Shown in pieces: positions 11,701 through 24,164 of a DNA stretch of 64,000 nucleotides. The notes beneath the pieces were generated by a model. It made no database searches and had not been told where the DNA came from. It saw only the letters and a list, made by a program, of their open reading frames with translations. The stretch comes from Gigaspora margarita (Eukaryota; Glomeromycota; Glomeromycetes; Diversisporales; Gigasporaceae). Position 1 is the first letter of the stretch. Each line of letters begins with the position of its first letter. The position numbers and the translations under genes are program-made. The stretch spans positions 165,499-229,498 of the forward strand of contig WTPW01000316.1 of assembly GCA_009809945.1 (NCBI GenBank), written 5' to 3'.

Positions 11701-12363
11701 CATAGCTCTTATTATTGTAAACAAAAAGGCCATTTTATTCAAAAACTATTATATCTGATTTCAGAACAACAAAAGAAACCAAGGATACTAGTTGCATAGT
11801 AAAAGTAACAACTATTTTTTTAAAAATAACAAATTCTATAATAAATTCAGATCTCAAAACCAAAGTAAATCCAGAAACCAAAATTATAACAACTATTCTG
11901 GATATAATTGAACTTGAAGCTGAATTCAGTACTATAATAAATATAGAAATGACTAAAGCTATCAATTTTTCAATTGATCTTAATTTTACAATCAATCTTC
12001 TACTTCTTATTCTCATAATATATATACTATCAATACTACTAATAATTATATTAATAAATAGCTTGAAACTTTTCTAGTTAATGAATCTATTCGAACTGCT
12101 CTTGCTAGCTATCTAGCTAAAGAATTTAATAGAACGCAGATATAAACACCTATTTATACTACTTCTGTTAATGTAATATTAAACTCTAAGAAAAATCCTA
12201 TTATGCTATAATTAATAGTGGTGCTGCTATTAGTATGATTTTATATTAAGTTGTTAAAGAACTTGAATTAATAATAGAGATATCTTTGATCAGTCTAATT
12301 GTATTAGCTATTAGATCTTTTTTTTGCTCTTTTGATATTATTAAAAATTTGCCTATTAAAATA

Positions 12364-12658
12364 GGGCCCCAGATATCTCCCATATAGGTTATAATCTGAA
12401 TTTTGGCCAATTTTGATCCAATTTACTAAAAATAACAAAATAAATTTGTTTAAATAACTTTGATCTTGTAATCAGAATTAAATGAGCTTTTTTTTGTTAG
12501 ATGCGCCTTACTGAAAGCTTTATTTTAAAAAAAACTTTATTCAAATTGAACTACTAGATACCAAGATAATTGCCAAAAACTGTTTTTTTGCTTCTCAAAT
12601 TTTAGAGGTTTTTGCTAAAAAAATTAAATATGATCTTTGTACTAAATGTCTGGGGTCC
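12364..12658. mobile_element. MITE with GGGCCCCAGA ends (TA target)
   Basis: Left GGGCCCCAGATATCTCC and right, inverse GGACCCCAGACATTTAG, are inverted repeats flanked by TA. The 295-bp insertion lies inside the gypsy protease frame. Related end sequences occur near 2300, 24,170 and 25,925. Confidence 0.6.
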
Positions 12659-12936
12659 TATTGAAATTGAAGAAACTACTATTTCTTTGGATATAGAAGT
12701 AATGAATATTACCTCTTACTCATTGCTTTTAGATAATGACTAGTTTTAGAAAATAGATACAGTTATAGTTAAAAAAAATAAGTTTTATACCCAGTATTGT
12801 TATAAAAAAGCTTTGGACAATGATTTGGACAATTTTGAACAATTTTGAACAATTAAATAAAGTAAAATTACTTAAAATTTTATTAAGATAACCTATTTTA
12901 ATTTTAACTAAAATGTGTTTAGCACCTAAAAAAATA

Positions 12937-14237
12937 CAGTCAGACCTCGTTATAGTCACCGGTTTGGGAAACAGGATTTAGGTGACTATAAAAAGGTATG
13001 ACTATATTAAAAAACCTTGATATAATTACATTAATAGTAAATAAAAATGGATTTTATAATTTATTGCATGATGCAATATATTGCACCCTCTATTATAACT
13101 ATATTGATCATCGATTTTGTGTAACAAATAATTAAAAAATTTTTATCAAACAAAAACTGAAATTTAATTAATATTAGGATTAGAATTAAGGCCTGGGATG
13201 GAGCAAAGGGTATAGTTGATACCAAATTTTCACAATGAATATTTTTTATTAGAACTCCAAAGGTGGTTTTATAGGCAAAATTTTCAATTAATAGAAAGGA
13301 TGCAATGTATTGCAGGTGCAATAAATTATAAAACCCAATAAAAATAATAAGTAACTATATCAAATAATTTTATTTGGTCGCAATTATTGCTATATATAAA
13401 CTTTTATTTTTATAAATAAATCGTTTACTGCGCACTAAGTAAAGTTGCTCTACATATCAATTTACTTATATTTTGAAATTTTCATAATTTTTCAAGTAAT
13501 TTTTATTAATATGATTTTACTTTTACGTTATACGAGTAAAACAAAAAATTTTTAAATTTTCAAATATTGAAGAGGTTTTTTAGCGATTGCAAGTAGTTAT
13601 TACATAGTAAAGTCCAAATTTTACTATGTAAATCGATATAAACGCCTAAGTAAATATGTTCAAAAGGTCAAAATGTATATTTTCTAAAATTTTCATACAG
13701 ATCAGAGAATGTTTTATTATTTAACTTTAAATTTTTATGTTCATCGAATATATTTTTTAGCAACTTTTAATTTTTTCGTCAAACATAAAAATTAAAAGTC
13801 AAATAATAAAATGTTTTTCAATATTTCTAAAAATTTTATTATATGTGTATTTTGCTCTTCTAGATAAGTTTACTTAAGCGATAATAATCGATTTACATAG
13901 TTAAATTTTAACTTTACTATGTAGCGACTACTGTCGATTGTGGAGTAGCTTATTTTTGAATCAAAGATGTTTTTAAGTTTTTTGACCAAAAGAGGGAGGT
14001 AGCTTATTTTAGATAGTAGTCTATTTTCAGACACTTATAGTATATTATTTTATGACTTTATCAAGGTAAATTTAATATGTTTTTATTACTTTGGTTTTAA
14101 AAAAAAAGTAATAGTGACTATAAAGTGATTGTGACTATATTGAGACTAATTCAATAAAAATTAGGTTGGTAAAAAAAAAACTGTGATTATAATAAGGTTG
14201 TGACTATAACAAGTGTGACTATAACGAGGTCTGACTG
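12937..14237. mobile_element. Pogo-like MITE, 1.3 kb, with nested foldback
   Basis: Perfect inverted ends CAGTCAGACCTCGTTATAGT are flanked by TA duplications (12935-36, 14238-39). Such CAGT(C)A-A/G-ACCTC ends are typical of pogo/Tigger Tc1-mariner relatives. It carries no transposase. Inside, 13,052-13,337 is a second foldback with TTTATAATTTATTGCA ends, and 13,560-13,930 is a large palindrome that pairs the ACATAGTAAAGT…TTTACTATGT arms. Both are non-autonomous. Confidence 0.8.
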
Positions 14238-14856
14238 TATATAGTTATATATTTTTTAAATAGATTTATTAATTATTAAAGCCTAAACAAGCTTTGGACA
14301 ATCTTGGATATTTGGACAATTTTGGATATGAACAAGCCAAAAAAGGCTATAGACAGCCAAAACACAACACTGCTATATCCTTAGAGGAGTGCCATTTATC
14401 AGCTAATTTTTTAGAGGGTAGAAGAGTAAAGCAAATATCAGGTTCTATATTTAATATAATATATATATATATATATATATTAGCAAATTTATAGTGCAAA
14501 ATCTTTTGAAAGATCTTGTGAACCTGCAATATTTTTCAAAAGATTTTGCTAACCACAATTTATTTTGAAATATTTTGCAATATATTTTAAAATATTTCAG
14601 TTTTCAAAATATTTTCAAAATATTTTTTGAAAATATGTTAGACCCGAAAAACCAAAAGATCTGTAACCTGTATTATACCAAGAGCACATTGTTCAAAATA
14701 TTTCAATAATGTTCAAATATAATCTACAAATTCTATATTACAAGATTAGATTAATCTTTTGTTTATATCTTTAGTTTTATATTGTTTTTTTTATTTTTGT
14801 TTTGTTTTTTTTTGTTTTTGTTTTACTTTTTTGCATTGTTTTTTCTTTTTTTTTTA
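14238..14856. other. Non-coding AT-rich spacer
   Basis: No gene seen. 14,285-14,335 repeats the AAGCTTTGGACAAT / TTTGGACAATTTT block found at 12,817-12,850 on the other side of the pogo-like MITE. 14,460-14,480 is a TA microsatellite. 14,500-14,640 contains repeated TTTTGAAA and AATATTTT modules like those at 17,150-17,320 and 61,520-61,660. Confidence 0.4.
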
Positions 14857-15380
14857 TTTTGGCACTTTACAAGAACACTAACCTAACTTCTCTGGTATTT
14901 TGCAAGAAAGCCTACAACTTTTTGACACTTTGCAGGAATACCAATTTGGCTTTGCAAGTGAACTCAGACTTTAATACTTTGCAAGAACACAACTATTTCA
15001 CAATTTCTAAATTTTTAAGAATGTTTTTTCACATCTTTTACTTTTTGCCACTTTGAAGAAACCGACCCAGACTTTTTAGCATTTTACTGGCATTTTGTGA
15101 ACATTAATCTGGCATTTGTAATTTCTAAATTTTTAGAGAAATGGAGATTTGGGGCTTCCTTTATTTTTTTTTATTTAGTTTGCTTATATTTTTTGTTTTT
15201 TATTTGTTTTTTTTTTATTTATTTTTTAATTTTTATTTTATATTTTTAACTTCTTTAGCACTTAGCTAGAAAACAAACTAACTTTTCTAGCACTTTACAA
15301 GAACACCAATTTTAACTTTTCTGATACTTTGCAAGAACAAACCAGATTTTTTTAGCAATTTGCAAAAATACCAACATTTC
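14857..15380. repeat. Degenerate tandem repeat, ACTTTGCAAGAAC units
   Basis: The phrase CACTTTGCAAGAACACCAA, preceded by ACTTTTCTGGTA, recurs roughly eight times with drift (for example 14,862, 14,922, 14,975, 15,290, 15,330). T-rich tracts separate the copies. No open frame runs through it. Confidence 0.55.
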
Positions 15381-15733
15381 TAAGAAGTGTTTTTTTTATT
15401 TTTTCACTTCTCTGCTATTTTAGGAAGTATTAAAAAAAAGAGCGAAACGAAAATGATAACCAAAACAAAAGAAATAGCTGAAGCAAAATAATAATTAAAA
15501 CAAAGAAGTAAAATAATAGCTAACTGTGGAGTAAGCAAAAATAAACATGTAGAACTAGTTTTTATGAAATTACATGCGATGAAGCGTGAAAGTATTTTAA
15601 TATATTATATAATACTGTTTTTTTTGTTTTTGTTTTTTTGGTTTTTTTTTGGTTTTATTTTTTTTGTCATTTTTTTTATTTTTTTTGTATAATAATATAT
15701 AATAAAATATGTAATAATGAATAAAAATGTATA

Positions 15734-16925
15734 CAGTCAAACCTCTATATAGTCACCCTCTATATAGTCACAAAACCAATATAATCACTTTTTAAGTTTA
15801 ATCTTTTTACTATAATTTTCACCTATATAAGCATATTTGTATTATAATCACTATCACAATTTTTTATTTACTATTTATATAAAACTACCCTACATAATCA
15901 CATTATTATTATAATATTTTGAATTAATTATTTTATTATTATAAATATTTTTGTAAGTTATTAATTATTATTTTTTAACAAGTAAAAATTTTTAAATTTG
16001 TTTTTTTTAATAATCAATTATCTTTTCTACATATAAAACTTAAAATTATACCAAGTAAATCGATAAAAATGCTCTAAGTAACCTTGTTTAGAAGATAAAA
16101 TTACATATATTTTGAAGTTTTCAAATAATTTAAATAATATTTTATTATTACACTTTTACAATTTACGTTTATTCAAAAAAAATTAAAAAAAATTAAAACT
16201 TTTTAACTTAATCGTAAATTATAAAAGTGCATTAATAAGATTTTAACCAAATTATCTCAAAATTTCAGGGTATAAGTAATTTTGTATCCTAAACAACTTT
16301 ACTTAGATCATTTTTATCGATTTACTTTAGATAATTTTAATTTTATATGTAGCTACGATATACGATTATTTTAAAAAAAATTAAAAAAAATTTTTTAAAA
16401 TAATCATATATCGTAGCTACATGTAAAAGTTAAAATTATCTAAAGTAAATCGATAAAAAGATCTAAGTAAAGTTGTTTAGGATACAAAATTACATTTATA
16501 CTGAAATTTTGAGATAATTTGGTTAAAATCTTATTAACCACTTTTATGATTTACGGTTAAGTTAAAAAATTTTAAATTTTTTTAATTTTTTTCGCCTAAG
16601 TGTAACTTGTAAAAGTGTAATAATAAAATGTTATTTAAATTATCTCAAAATTTAAACATATATGTAATTTTGTCTCCTGAACAATGTTATTAGAACATTA
16701 TTATCGATTTACTTAGTAATATTTTAACTTTTATATGTAGCAATTATAATCGATTATTTAAAAAATAAAAATTTTTATTTATTAAAACATCTATATAATC
16801 ACAATTTTTTTTATATACAATTTTATTATAATTGTGATTATATAGAATTCCTCTATATTAGCTACATCTCTATATAATCACCACTTTTTGTATCCCAAGA
16901 GTGTGACTATATGGAGGTTTGACTG
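15734..16925. mobile_element. Pogo-like MITE, 1.2 kb, foldback interior
   Basis: Ends CAGTCAAACCTCTATATAGT… and inverse …CATATAGTCACACT have TA duplications (15732-33, 16926-27). The interior is a double palindrome: an outer pair with AAGTAAATCGATAAAAATG-type arms (about 16,060 and 16,700) and an inner pair centred near 16,380. No transposase. It sits inside the dispersed repeat that continues at 16,930. Confidence 0.8.
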
Positions 16926-16929
16926 TATT

Positions 16930-17340
16930 TAATTTAAAATTTAATACATAATAATAAATAAAAAATATAAAATTTTATATTAAATTGCAAAAACCTGTAA
17001 AAACATTCAAAAATTTGCAAAAGCATGATTATGTAAATATGTATATCATTTATTATTTTTTTAAAAATTTTGAAATTATATGTGAAATATTACCTCCTGC
17101 GATCCTAGAGGAGAAATAATTAGATACAGAATTTCATTTGCCTTATTTTGTAATATTATATTTAACAATATTTCGCAATATATTTTAAAATATTTTGAAA
17201 GAATTTCAATTTTAAAATATTTCAAAATATTTTAAAATGTTTGAAATATTTTATATTGATCACAATTCTTTTGAAAGATTTTGGCATGCAATTTTTTTCA
17301 AAAGATTTCATATATTTATTTTGCTAATACTATAATATAG
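16930..17340. repeat. Dispersed repeat copy (shared with 61.5 and 63.2 kb)
   Basis: 16,930-17,160 is similar to the reverse complement of about 63,290-63,560 (shared AAATTGCAAAAACCTGTAAA and AATAATTAGATA blocks). 17,250-17,320 matches the reverse complement of about 61,518-61,600 (CACAATTCTTTTGAAAGATT, TTTTGGCATGCAATTT). All three are fragments of one uncharacterised repeat family. Confidence 0.6.
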
Positions 17341-17623
17341 AGAACAGTCAATTAACATTACTATCAAATAAAACATATATTCAACTATATAATTTAGTAT
17401 TTAAACTACTGATTTATATCTAAAATTAGATTTTAGAAATTAGATTATTGATCCTTGCTGCATAGTCATAGAGAAGAGCTTATATAATAGGCTAATTCAT
17501 ATAGATCAAACAGATTATGCTAATAATAGATTATTATTGTTGTTGTTATACTAAATTTCCAACATGATTTTCTCAAAATGGAAAAAAACTATAAGCTGTG
17601 TTTTAATTAACTGTGTTCCATAT

Positions 17624-17880
17624 TATATGGGGGTGAGTCAGTAGAAAAGGGTCAAATTTTTTCTAAGTAAAAGATTTCTTGACTTTAAGCTTAAATATCT
17701 TAACAACTATCTTAATAAATTTAATAATTTTTTTTTATTTTATTTCTATATAATTTCAAGATTAAAATAAAAAATTTTTTAGCAAGTTTGATTAAATAGT
17801 TGTCAAGATATTTTAATTTAAAAATTAAAAAAATTTTACTAAAAATGATTTGTTCCTTTTCTACTAACTCACCCCTATAT
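17624..17880. mobile_element. Small foldback MITE
   Basis: Inverted ends ATGGGGGTGAGTCAGTAGAA / ATAGGGGTGAGTTAGTAGAA, with arms continuing for about 110 bp and a short AT-rich centre near 17,750. No coding. Confidence 0.6.
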
Positions 17881-18119
17881 ATATAATTTTTAAAATTTTT
17901 AGTAAATTGCCAATAGCCATTATATAGTAAAGTCTAAATTCTACTATATAAATCAATTAGGCTGCTCCAATTTAAATCTATGTTTAACATAACCCCCTTG
18001 AGCAAATTATGGGAGGAGTTAAACAACATATATATATATATAATACTTAGATTCAAATTTCACTTTACATATTACTAAAATGAACCATACTAAAAAATCA
18101 CCAAAATTAGAGTAGCTAT

Positions 18120-19575
18120 ATAATGCAGTCATGCTAGACCTAGGAACATTATATAAGTTAGTTAGAATTAATTAGTAAAATTTTATGAATCATAAGATTT
18201 TATAGAATTTTATTAATAAAATTTGATAAAATCTTATAATACACAAATTTTTATTAATTAATTCTAACTTTATGCACTAAGTAAACATGCTTAGCACTTA
18301 AAAATACATCAAATATTTTTTATTTTCCTTAAAATTTAGAGAATAGATGCATAATTTTGGGTTTTTGATTAAAAAAGTCAAATTTAAGCATCTTTTCTCC
18401 AATCTTTCAAACTTCATGTAAATAAAAACAATTCTGCTAATTTAATGTATTTTTAGCCTCTGAACAAGTTTACCTAATAAATTAATCAGTAAAAGTTTGT
18501 GAATTATAAGTTTTTATACAATTTTATTAATAAAATTCTATAAAATTTTATGATTCACAAAATTTTACTAATTTATTCTAACTACATGCACTAAATAAAC
18601 TTATTTAGAACCTAAAAATACATTAAATCAGCAGAATTGTTTTTATTTTACTTAAAATTTGGAGAAAAGATACTTAAATTTGACTTTTTTGATCAAAAAT
18701 CCAAATTTAAGTATCTATTCTCCAAATTTCAAGTAAAATAAAAACAATTCTACTGATTTGATGTATTTTTAGGTATTGTACAAGTTTACTTAGTGCATTA
18801 AATTAGAATTAATCAGTAAAAGTTTGTGAATAATAAGATTTTATAGAATTTTATTAATAAAATTCTATAAAATTTTATGATTTATAAAGTTTTACTAATT
18901 TATTCTAACTCCATGCACTAAATAAATTTATTTAAAACCTAAAAATACATTAAATCAGCAGAATTGTTTTTATTTTACTTGAAATTTGGCGAAAAGATGC
19001 TTAAATTTGACTTTTTTGATCAAAAATTCAAAATTATGCATCTATTCTTCAAATTTCAAGTAAAATAAAAATAACTATACCAATTTGATGTATTTTTAGG
19101 TGCTGTACAAGTTTACTTAGTGTATTAAGTTAGAATTAATTAGTAAAAGTTTGTGAATCATAAAATTTTATAGAATTTTATTAATAAACTTCTATAAAAT
19201 TTTATGATTCACAAAATTTTACTAATTTATTCTAACTCCATGCACTAAATAAACTTGTACAACCTAAAAATACATTAAATCGGCAGAATTGTTTTTATTT
19301 TACTTGAAATTTGGAGAAAAGTGCTTAAATTTGACTTTTTTGATCAAAAATCCAAAATTATGTATCTATTCTCTAAATTTTAAGTAAAATAAAAATAACT
19401 TTGCCAATTTGATGCATTTTTAGGTGCTGAATATGTTTACTTAGTGCATTAATTAATAAAAATTTGTGTATTATAAGATTTTATAAAATTTTATTGATAA
19501 AATTCTATAAAATCTTATGATTCATAAAATTTTACTAATTAATTCTAACTTCATGCACTAAGTAAACTTGGTAGC
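18120..19575. repeat. Tandem array of palindromic ~320-bp units
   Basis: Five copies of the boundary GCACTAA(G/A)TAAA start at 18,274, 18,588, 18,915, 19,242 and 19,555, giving periods of 314, 327, 327 and 313. Each unit holds two hairpins. One is built on GAATCATAAGATTTTATAGA and its inverse, the other on TTAAATTTGACTTTTTTGAT and its inverse. No ORF. Sequence drift between units is modest. Confidence 0.75.
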
Positions 19576-20987
19576 ACCAAAAAATATATATAAGTATATT
19601 CAAACTCAGACCAATTTGCATAAAATTTAGAGTCTGAGTCTGGTTCGATCCTAGATCAGACCCAAACTAGACCTATTCTGATTCTAGCCGGACCCAAACT
19701 AGACCTAATCATATGTTGTTTAAATCCTCCCCTCTAAAAAATTTTGAACTTGTTATGTTAAACAAAGAATTAAATTGGAGTAGCCTTATTTGCACTTAAG
19801 TAAACTTATTTGGGAGACTAAATTACACCTATTCTAAAAGTTTCATCAAAAAAGGAGTACCTTTTATTATTTGACTTTTAATTTTTATATTCAACGAATA
19901 TATTTTGTTAATAAAATTTTAATCTTTTTATTGAACATAAAAATTAAAATCCAATTAATAAAAAGTTCTTCAATTTTGTTATAAATTTCAAAGTATACGT
20001 ATTTTGATCGTCTGAATAAGTTTACTTAAGCGACTTTAATCAATTTGTTTAGTAAATTTGAACTTTACTATGTAGCAACTTTTGTCGATAGTAGGGTAGC
20101 TTATTTTTGGGTTAAAGATGTTTTTGCGTTTCTTGACCAAAAAAGAAAGTAAAATTTTAACCAATCAAATTTTTGAAAAATTATCAGGCAGAAAGTGGGG
20201 GTTAGCTACTTAGTAAAACCCTAATTAGCTAATAAATGGCCCTTCCCTTAAAGAAGTACAACAAATTATTTAATTAGGTTTATATAGGTCCTACTCTCTA
20301 GTAATAAGACTATTGACCAATTAAATTTTAATATTTAAAAAAGCTCAAAAATGTCTTTGATCTAAAAATAAACTACCACATGATCGACAACAGTTGCTAT
20401 ATAATAAAGTCAAAATTTTACTATATAAATTGATTATAGTCACTTAAGTAAACATTTTTAGAAAATCAAAATACACTTACTTTAAATTTTTTTTAGTATT
20501 AGAGAACTTTTGATTATTTGACTTTTGATTTTTATATTTGATAAAAAAATTAAAATTTTTAAAAAAATATATTTAACGAATATAAAAATTAAAAGTTTAA
20601 TAATAAAAATTTGAATAAAAATTTTTGGAGTATATGTATTTAGTCATCTAAATAAGTTTATTTAAGCGATTATAATCGATTTGTATAGTAAAATTGGACT
20701 TTACTATGTAATGACTACTTTTAATTGCTAAAAACCAATTTTATTTAAAAATAATTTTTTTACCAAATTTATATATAGTTTTAAGCAATTTTGCAAGAAC
20801 TACTAATCCATTTTAGCTAAAATTTTAATATAATATAGGTGAATATTAGGCCATATAAAGTTAATTTTTTGGTTCTCATAACATAAGACAAAAAAAATGA
20901 TCTGCCCAGGACCCCAAAATATAGGGAGGAGTAGGGTTTTAGTTTGTTTATTTTTGGCTTTTTTTGTGCAGATCATTTTCTTTTATA
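19576..20987. repeat. Palindrome-rich non-coding region
   Basis: Several imperfect hairpins lie at about 19,790-20,090 and 20,390-20,740. Their arms share a TTACTATGTA(G)…CGATTATAATCGAT-like block and the TAAGTAAACTTATTT motif, and they resemble 13,560-13,930. No gene seen. A MITE end (CCCAGGACCCCAAAATATAG) lies near 20,903, with a likely partner near 21,545. Confidence 0.5.
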
Positions 20988-21453
20988 CAGTACCGGACAG
21001 CAAAAACCATAAATTTTTTTTTAAAGGCACCAAATTTAAGAATTTTATAACGTTTCTGATTGGCTAATTTTTGTGTAACAAAATTATGATTGGTTAAAAA
21101 TATAAAAATGATTTTTTTTTATATAATAAGTGCCAAATTTTGGATATTATACTGTATTTAGTAATTTTTAATAATAAATATTAACTAATCAAATCGCGAA
21201 CACGTGATTAAGCATCAATCTGATTGGTTGATTGTCCTGTGCCAAATTTCTACTTTACTATAAAAGTTGCTGAACTTTAAACCCTTATAACTTCTTTAAA
21301 AAGCAAGATATCAAAAATCTGTCTTACAGATTTGTAGTTTAGGTTACAAATAAAAAATTTGTAAGAGGGATTTTTAAAATAATTACTTGTTGTGAAGTTA
21401 TTAGACTTTAAACAATGCCAAAAAAAATGGATGGTTTTTACTGTCCGGTACTA
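20988..21453. mobile_element. Tc1/mariner-like MITE
   Basis: Inverted ends (C/T)AGTACCGGACAG(C/T)AAAAA followed by CCAT are flanked by TA (20986-87, 21454-55). The 466-bp interior includes repeated TTGATTGGTTA-like sequence and no ORF. Confidence 0.75.
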
Positions 21454-21946
21454 TAGTAATTAGTTTGCTTATTTTTGCCTTTTTTTCTTGCAGATCTTTT
21501 TATATTTTAGTAATTTTTGTAAAACCTTATCCTTTTGTAGATATTTCGGGGTCCTACCTGCCCATTTAGACTTTTATTTAAAAATTTTATATATAAAATT
21601 CCAAAAAAAATTTTTTGAAATCCCACCCAACTATTAAAATATATAAAAAATTTTTTTCAAAAAATTTCTGAAATATAACTCGAGTAGGTTATGAGAATCA
21701 AAAAATTAACTTTAAATGGTCTTATATCTATTTATAGTAAAAATTTTAGCTTATTTAGAGAAATAATTGTTGAGAAATTCAATTCAAATATTATATAATT
21801 TTATTATAATAAATCAATATTATTGGTTATTTATACTATATAAATATATAAGATGTAATTAAATAAGGACACCTCCTAGAAAATTATATGATTTTTTGCA
21901 CTTTTTTTAGATAAAACAAAAAGAAAATTCATATACTATATTTTAG
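21454..21946. other. AT-rich non-coding spacer
   Basis: No gene seen. It contains the likely right end of an outer MITE (GGGGTCCTACCTGCCCA near 21,540) whose left end is near 20,900. The rest is A/T-rich. Confidence 0.35.
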
Positions 21947-22139
21947 TATGAATAAGCACCTCTTTTTTTAAAATTTTAAACTCAACATTCTTGATAACTA
22001 TCTAATCAAACTTAATAAAAATTTATTTATTTAAATTTTATAAATCTATAAAATTTAAATAAATAAATTTTTATTAAGTTTAATTAGATAGTTATCAAGA
22101 ATGTTGAGTTTAAAATTTCAAAAAAGGGGTGCTTATTCA
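21947..22139. repeat. Near-perfect 190-bp palindrome
   Basis: Arms of about 92 bases match with only a few mismatches around a 6-base loop near 22,045. The outer ends read GAATAAGCACC…GGTGCTTATTC. A third, diverged arm copy follows at about 22,160-22,255. Confidence 0.75.
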
Positions 22140-22259
22140 TGATAGAATACGGTACCTACTATATATAAACATAACCAATTTCAATTAGTTAATTGTTAAG
22201 ATATTTAAGATTAAAATTTTAAAAAAAAGGAATGCTTATTTATAATAGGATATGGTATT

Positions 22260-23155
22260 GTGTTTACAATATAAATTAATTTGTGATCTGCCTAAGAACT
22301 AGTAAAAAAATATAGTAAACAGTGGAAATATGTTTACTATATATATTTTGTCTTTTTTAAAAGTTAAAATTTTCTAAAAACAAACTAATTTTTTACTAGA
22401 TAAATATCTCTTTAAATTAAGTAAAAGTTGTAAAGAAGAAAATTCTAGTTATAATTATATTTTCAAAAATAAGCTACCTTTTTTGAACAAAAAATTCTAT
22501 GAAAAATATAGGGTAACTTATTTTTAAATTGTTAAATTTTTTGAAAATTTGAAAAATATACTAATAAAAAGTTGTCAAATGATAAGTGTACTTTGAGGTT
22601 TCGAACAAGTTTACTTAATAGCACTTTTGAAGTTTATTTAGTAAAATTTAGACTTTTATATATAGCAACTGCTACTATAAAATCTTAAAATAATGTGCAG
22701 GTATGAATTACAATTTTTAGCCCAAATTAAGCTTCATTTGGGCCAAGATTCGAAATAACACCCATGTCTGCTATTTCAAGATTTTACAGTAACAGATTTT
22801 TTTAAGATTTTTTAAAAAATTCAGAGGGTAGTTTATTTTTAAAATAGTTTATTTTTAAGAATATATAGTAAATTATCAAGATATGAGTTTTTTTGTTTTC
22901 ATGATTATATATTTATCTTTTTATTTATAGCATATAGTCACAAAGACAAAATACTTATATCTTGTGATTCACTAGACTGATTTTAATAATTTAATTACCA
23001 TTATGCCTAGAATTTTATTCTCTACTACTTTTATTTAATTTAAAAAAGATGTTTACTTAATAAAATATCAAGTTGTCTTTTGAAAAACTCTAAATTTTAA
23101 AAAAGGCAAAAAACAATAGTAAATTTTTCTACAATTTACTATATTATTTTACTGG
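22260..23155. other. AT-rich non-coding region with weak hairpins
   Basis: No gene seen. 22,676-22,795 is an imperfect inverted repeat (TAAAATCTTAAAATAATGTG at the left, inverse-like TATTTCAAGATTTTA at the right), possibly a small MITE. The motif GAACAAGTTTACTTAATAGC lies near 22,600. Confidence 0.4.
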
Positions 23156-23158
23156 TTT

Positions 23159-23694
23159 GGGGGCATCCATAAATAACGTTATGTACCTCTACATAGTAGC
23201 TCTTGACCCCCCCTCTACTATATAAAAAAAATTTTAAAAATCCGTATGTTTATATATAAAATTTTACAAAAACTTGAATATATAATGACCCAGTGATCCA
23301 ATCTGGATGATTTTGGTACCATTCGANTCGTNTNTATGAGANNAATCCAATGGTACCAAAATNNTTTCATTTGGACCANTGNATCNCGTTTTATTAACGA
23401 AATACTATTGATTTTATAGTAATTTTATAAGAAAACATAGTAACTAATAGTATTTCGTTAATAAAACGTGATCCAGTGATCCAAATCAAATGAAATTAGT
23501 ACCATTCGAATTCTCTCTTCGAGACGGTTCGAATGGTACCAAAATCATCCAATTTGAACCACTGGATCAAGTTTTAGACAAATTTTTAGAAAAAAATTGT
23601 GTTATGTTAGGGGGGACCCCTCTCTACATATTGCAAAATCGTTATATTTTGGGGGACCCCCCCCTCAAGCATAACGTAATTTATGGATGCCCCC
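23159..23694. mobile_element. 536-bp MITE with GGGGGCATCC ends (copy 1)
   Basis: Inverted ends GGGGGCATCCATAAATAACG / GGGGGCATCCATAAATTACG are flanked by TTT on both sides, a 3-bp duplication. It is nearly identical to 56,783-57,319. Inside are paired GATCCA(G/A)TGATCC and GGTACCATTCGA motifs. Several N bases (23,325-23,386) mark uncertain sequence at the inner hairpin. A 3-bp duplication would fit PIF/Harbinger or CACTA, but the superfamily is unproven. Confidence 0.8.
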
Positions 23695-23810
23695 TTTTTA
23701 GATGAATCACAAATTAATTTTTATAAAAAAAATAAAATAAATAAAGCTTTCAAATATTTAATTTTAAGAAAAAAACTATTTATACACTATGTATATATAC
23801 ATGGGTACTA

Positions 23811-24113
23811 CAGTCAGACCTTCATAAATGCAACCTCCATAAATCCAATACTTCCCTAAATGCACGTTTTTGTCTTGTCTGTAAGAAATTATTAGTGCTA
23901 AATGCATGTTCTTTCAAATAATTTTCTATATTATGCTAACTTCCTAAATGCACGTAGCCAATCAAATTTTAGTATTTAAGATAGGTTATACAGTTTTTAG
24001 TAAAAATTAGACAAACTTGATGATCAAATCTTTAAAGCTACAATTTAATTGGCTCTCCCTAAATGCACGTTGTAGTCTTGTCTATACACATTGCATTTAT
24101 GGAGGTTTGACTA
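23811..24113. mobile_element. Pogo-like MITE, 303 bp
   Basis: Ends CAGTCAGACCTTCATAAATG and inverse TAGTCAAACCTCCATAAATG are flanked by TA. Same subfamily as 10,180-10,963 (shared interior with ATGCACGTAGCCAATCAAA). Confidence 0.8.
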
Positions 24114-24164
24114 TAATTGATTTGCAAATCCACATAATAAATAAATTATAGACCAAAATTAAAC

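Larger units (their letters stand above)
10966..12760 (+). pseudogene. Ty3/gypsy-like gag-protease remnant, 3' part
   Basis: Decayed coding sequence on the plus strand. 11,195-11,460 reads as Gag (FKKRVDLTNVYSDIVIIQF… and KLQPKYNINVQTVKPDTLNY) with isolated TAG stops. Near 11,727-11,760 there is YYCKQKGHFIQK, most of a CCHC zinc knuckle. Near 12,210-12,240 INSGAAISM is a retropepsin active-site motif with Asp changed to Asn. The region after 12,660 reads IEIEETTISLDIEV…SYSLLLDND-stop, the protease C-terminal block with TAG at the expected Trp. Smaller insertions interrupt it (about 10,985-11,190, 11,565-11,700 and 12,364-12,658). No RT or integrase and no LTRs were found. Confidence 0.65.

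Noticed and set aside
11242..12016. Minus-strand open frames of 70 and 93 codons
   Set aside because: Opposite strand to the gypsy gag relic; hydrophobic AT-rich shadow text.
18120..19575. Regularly spaced repeats that might suggest a CRISPR array
   Set aside because: Units are ~320 bp, palindromic throughout, without unique spacers, in a eukaryotic genome.
23490..23705. 71-residue open frame, with a near-identical one at 57,124-57,336
   Set aside because: Both lie in the two copies of the 537-bp MITE and cross its inverted repeats. Similarity reflects the repeat, and differences do not look like codon-level selection.
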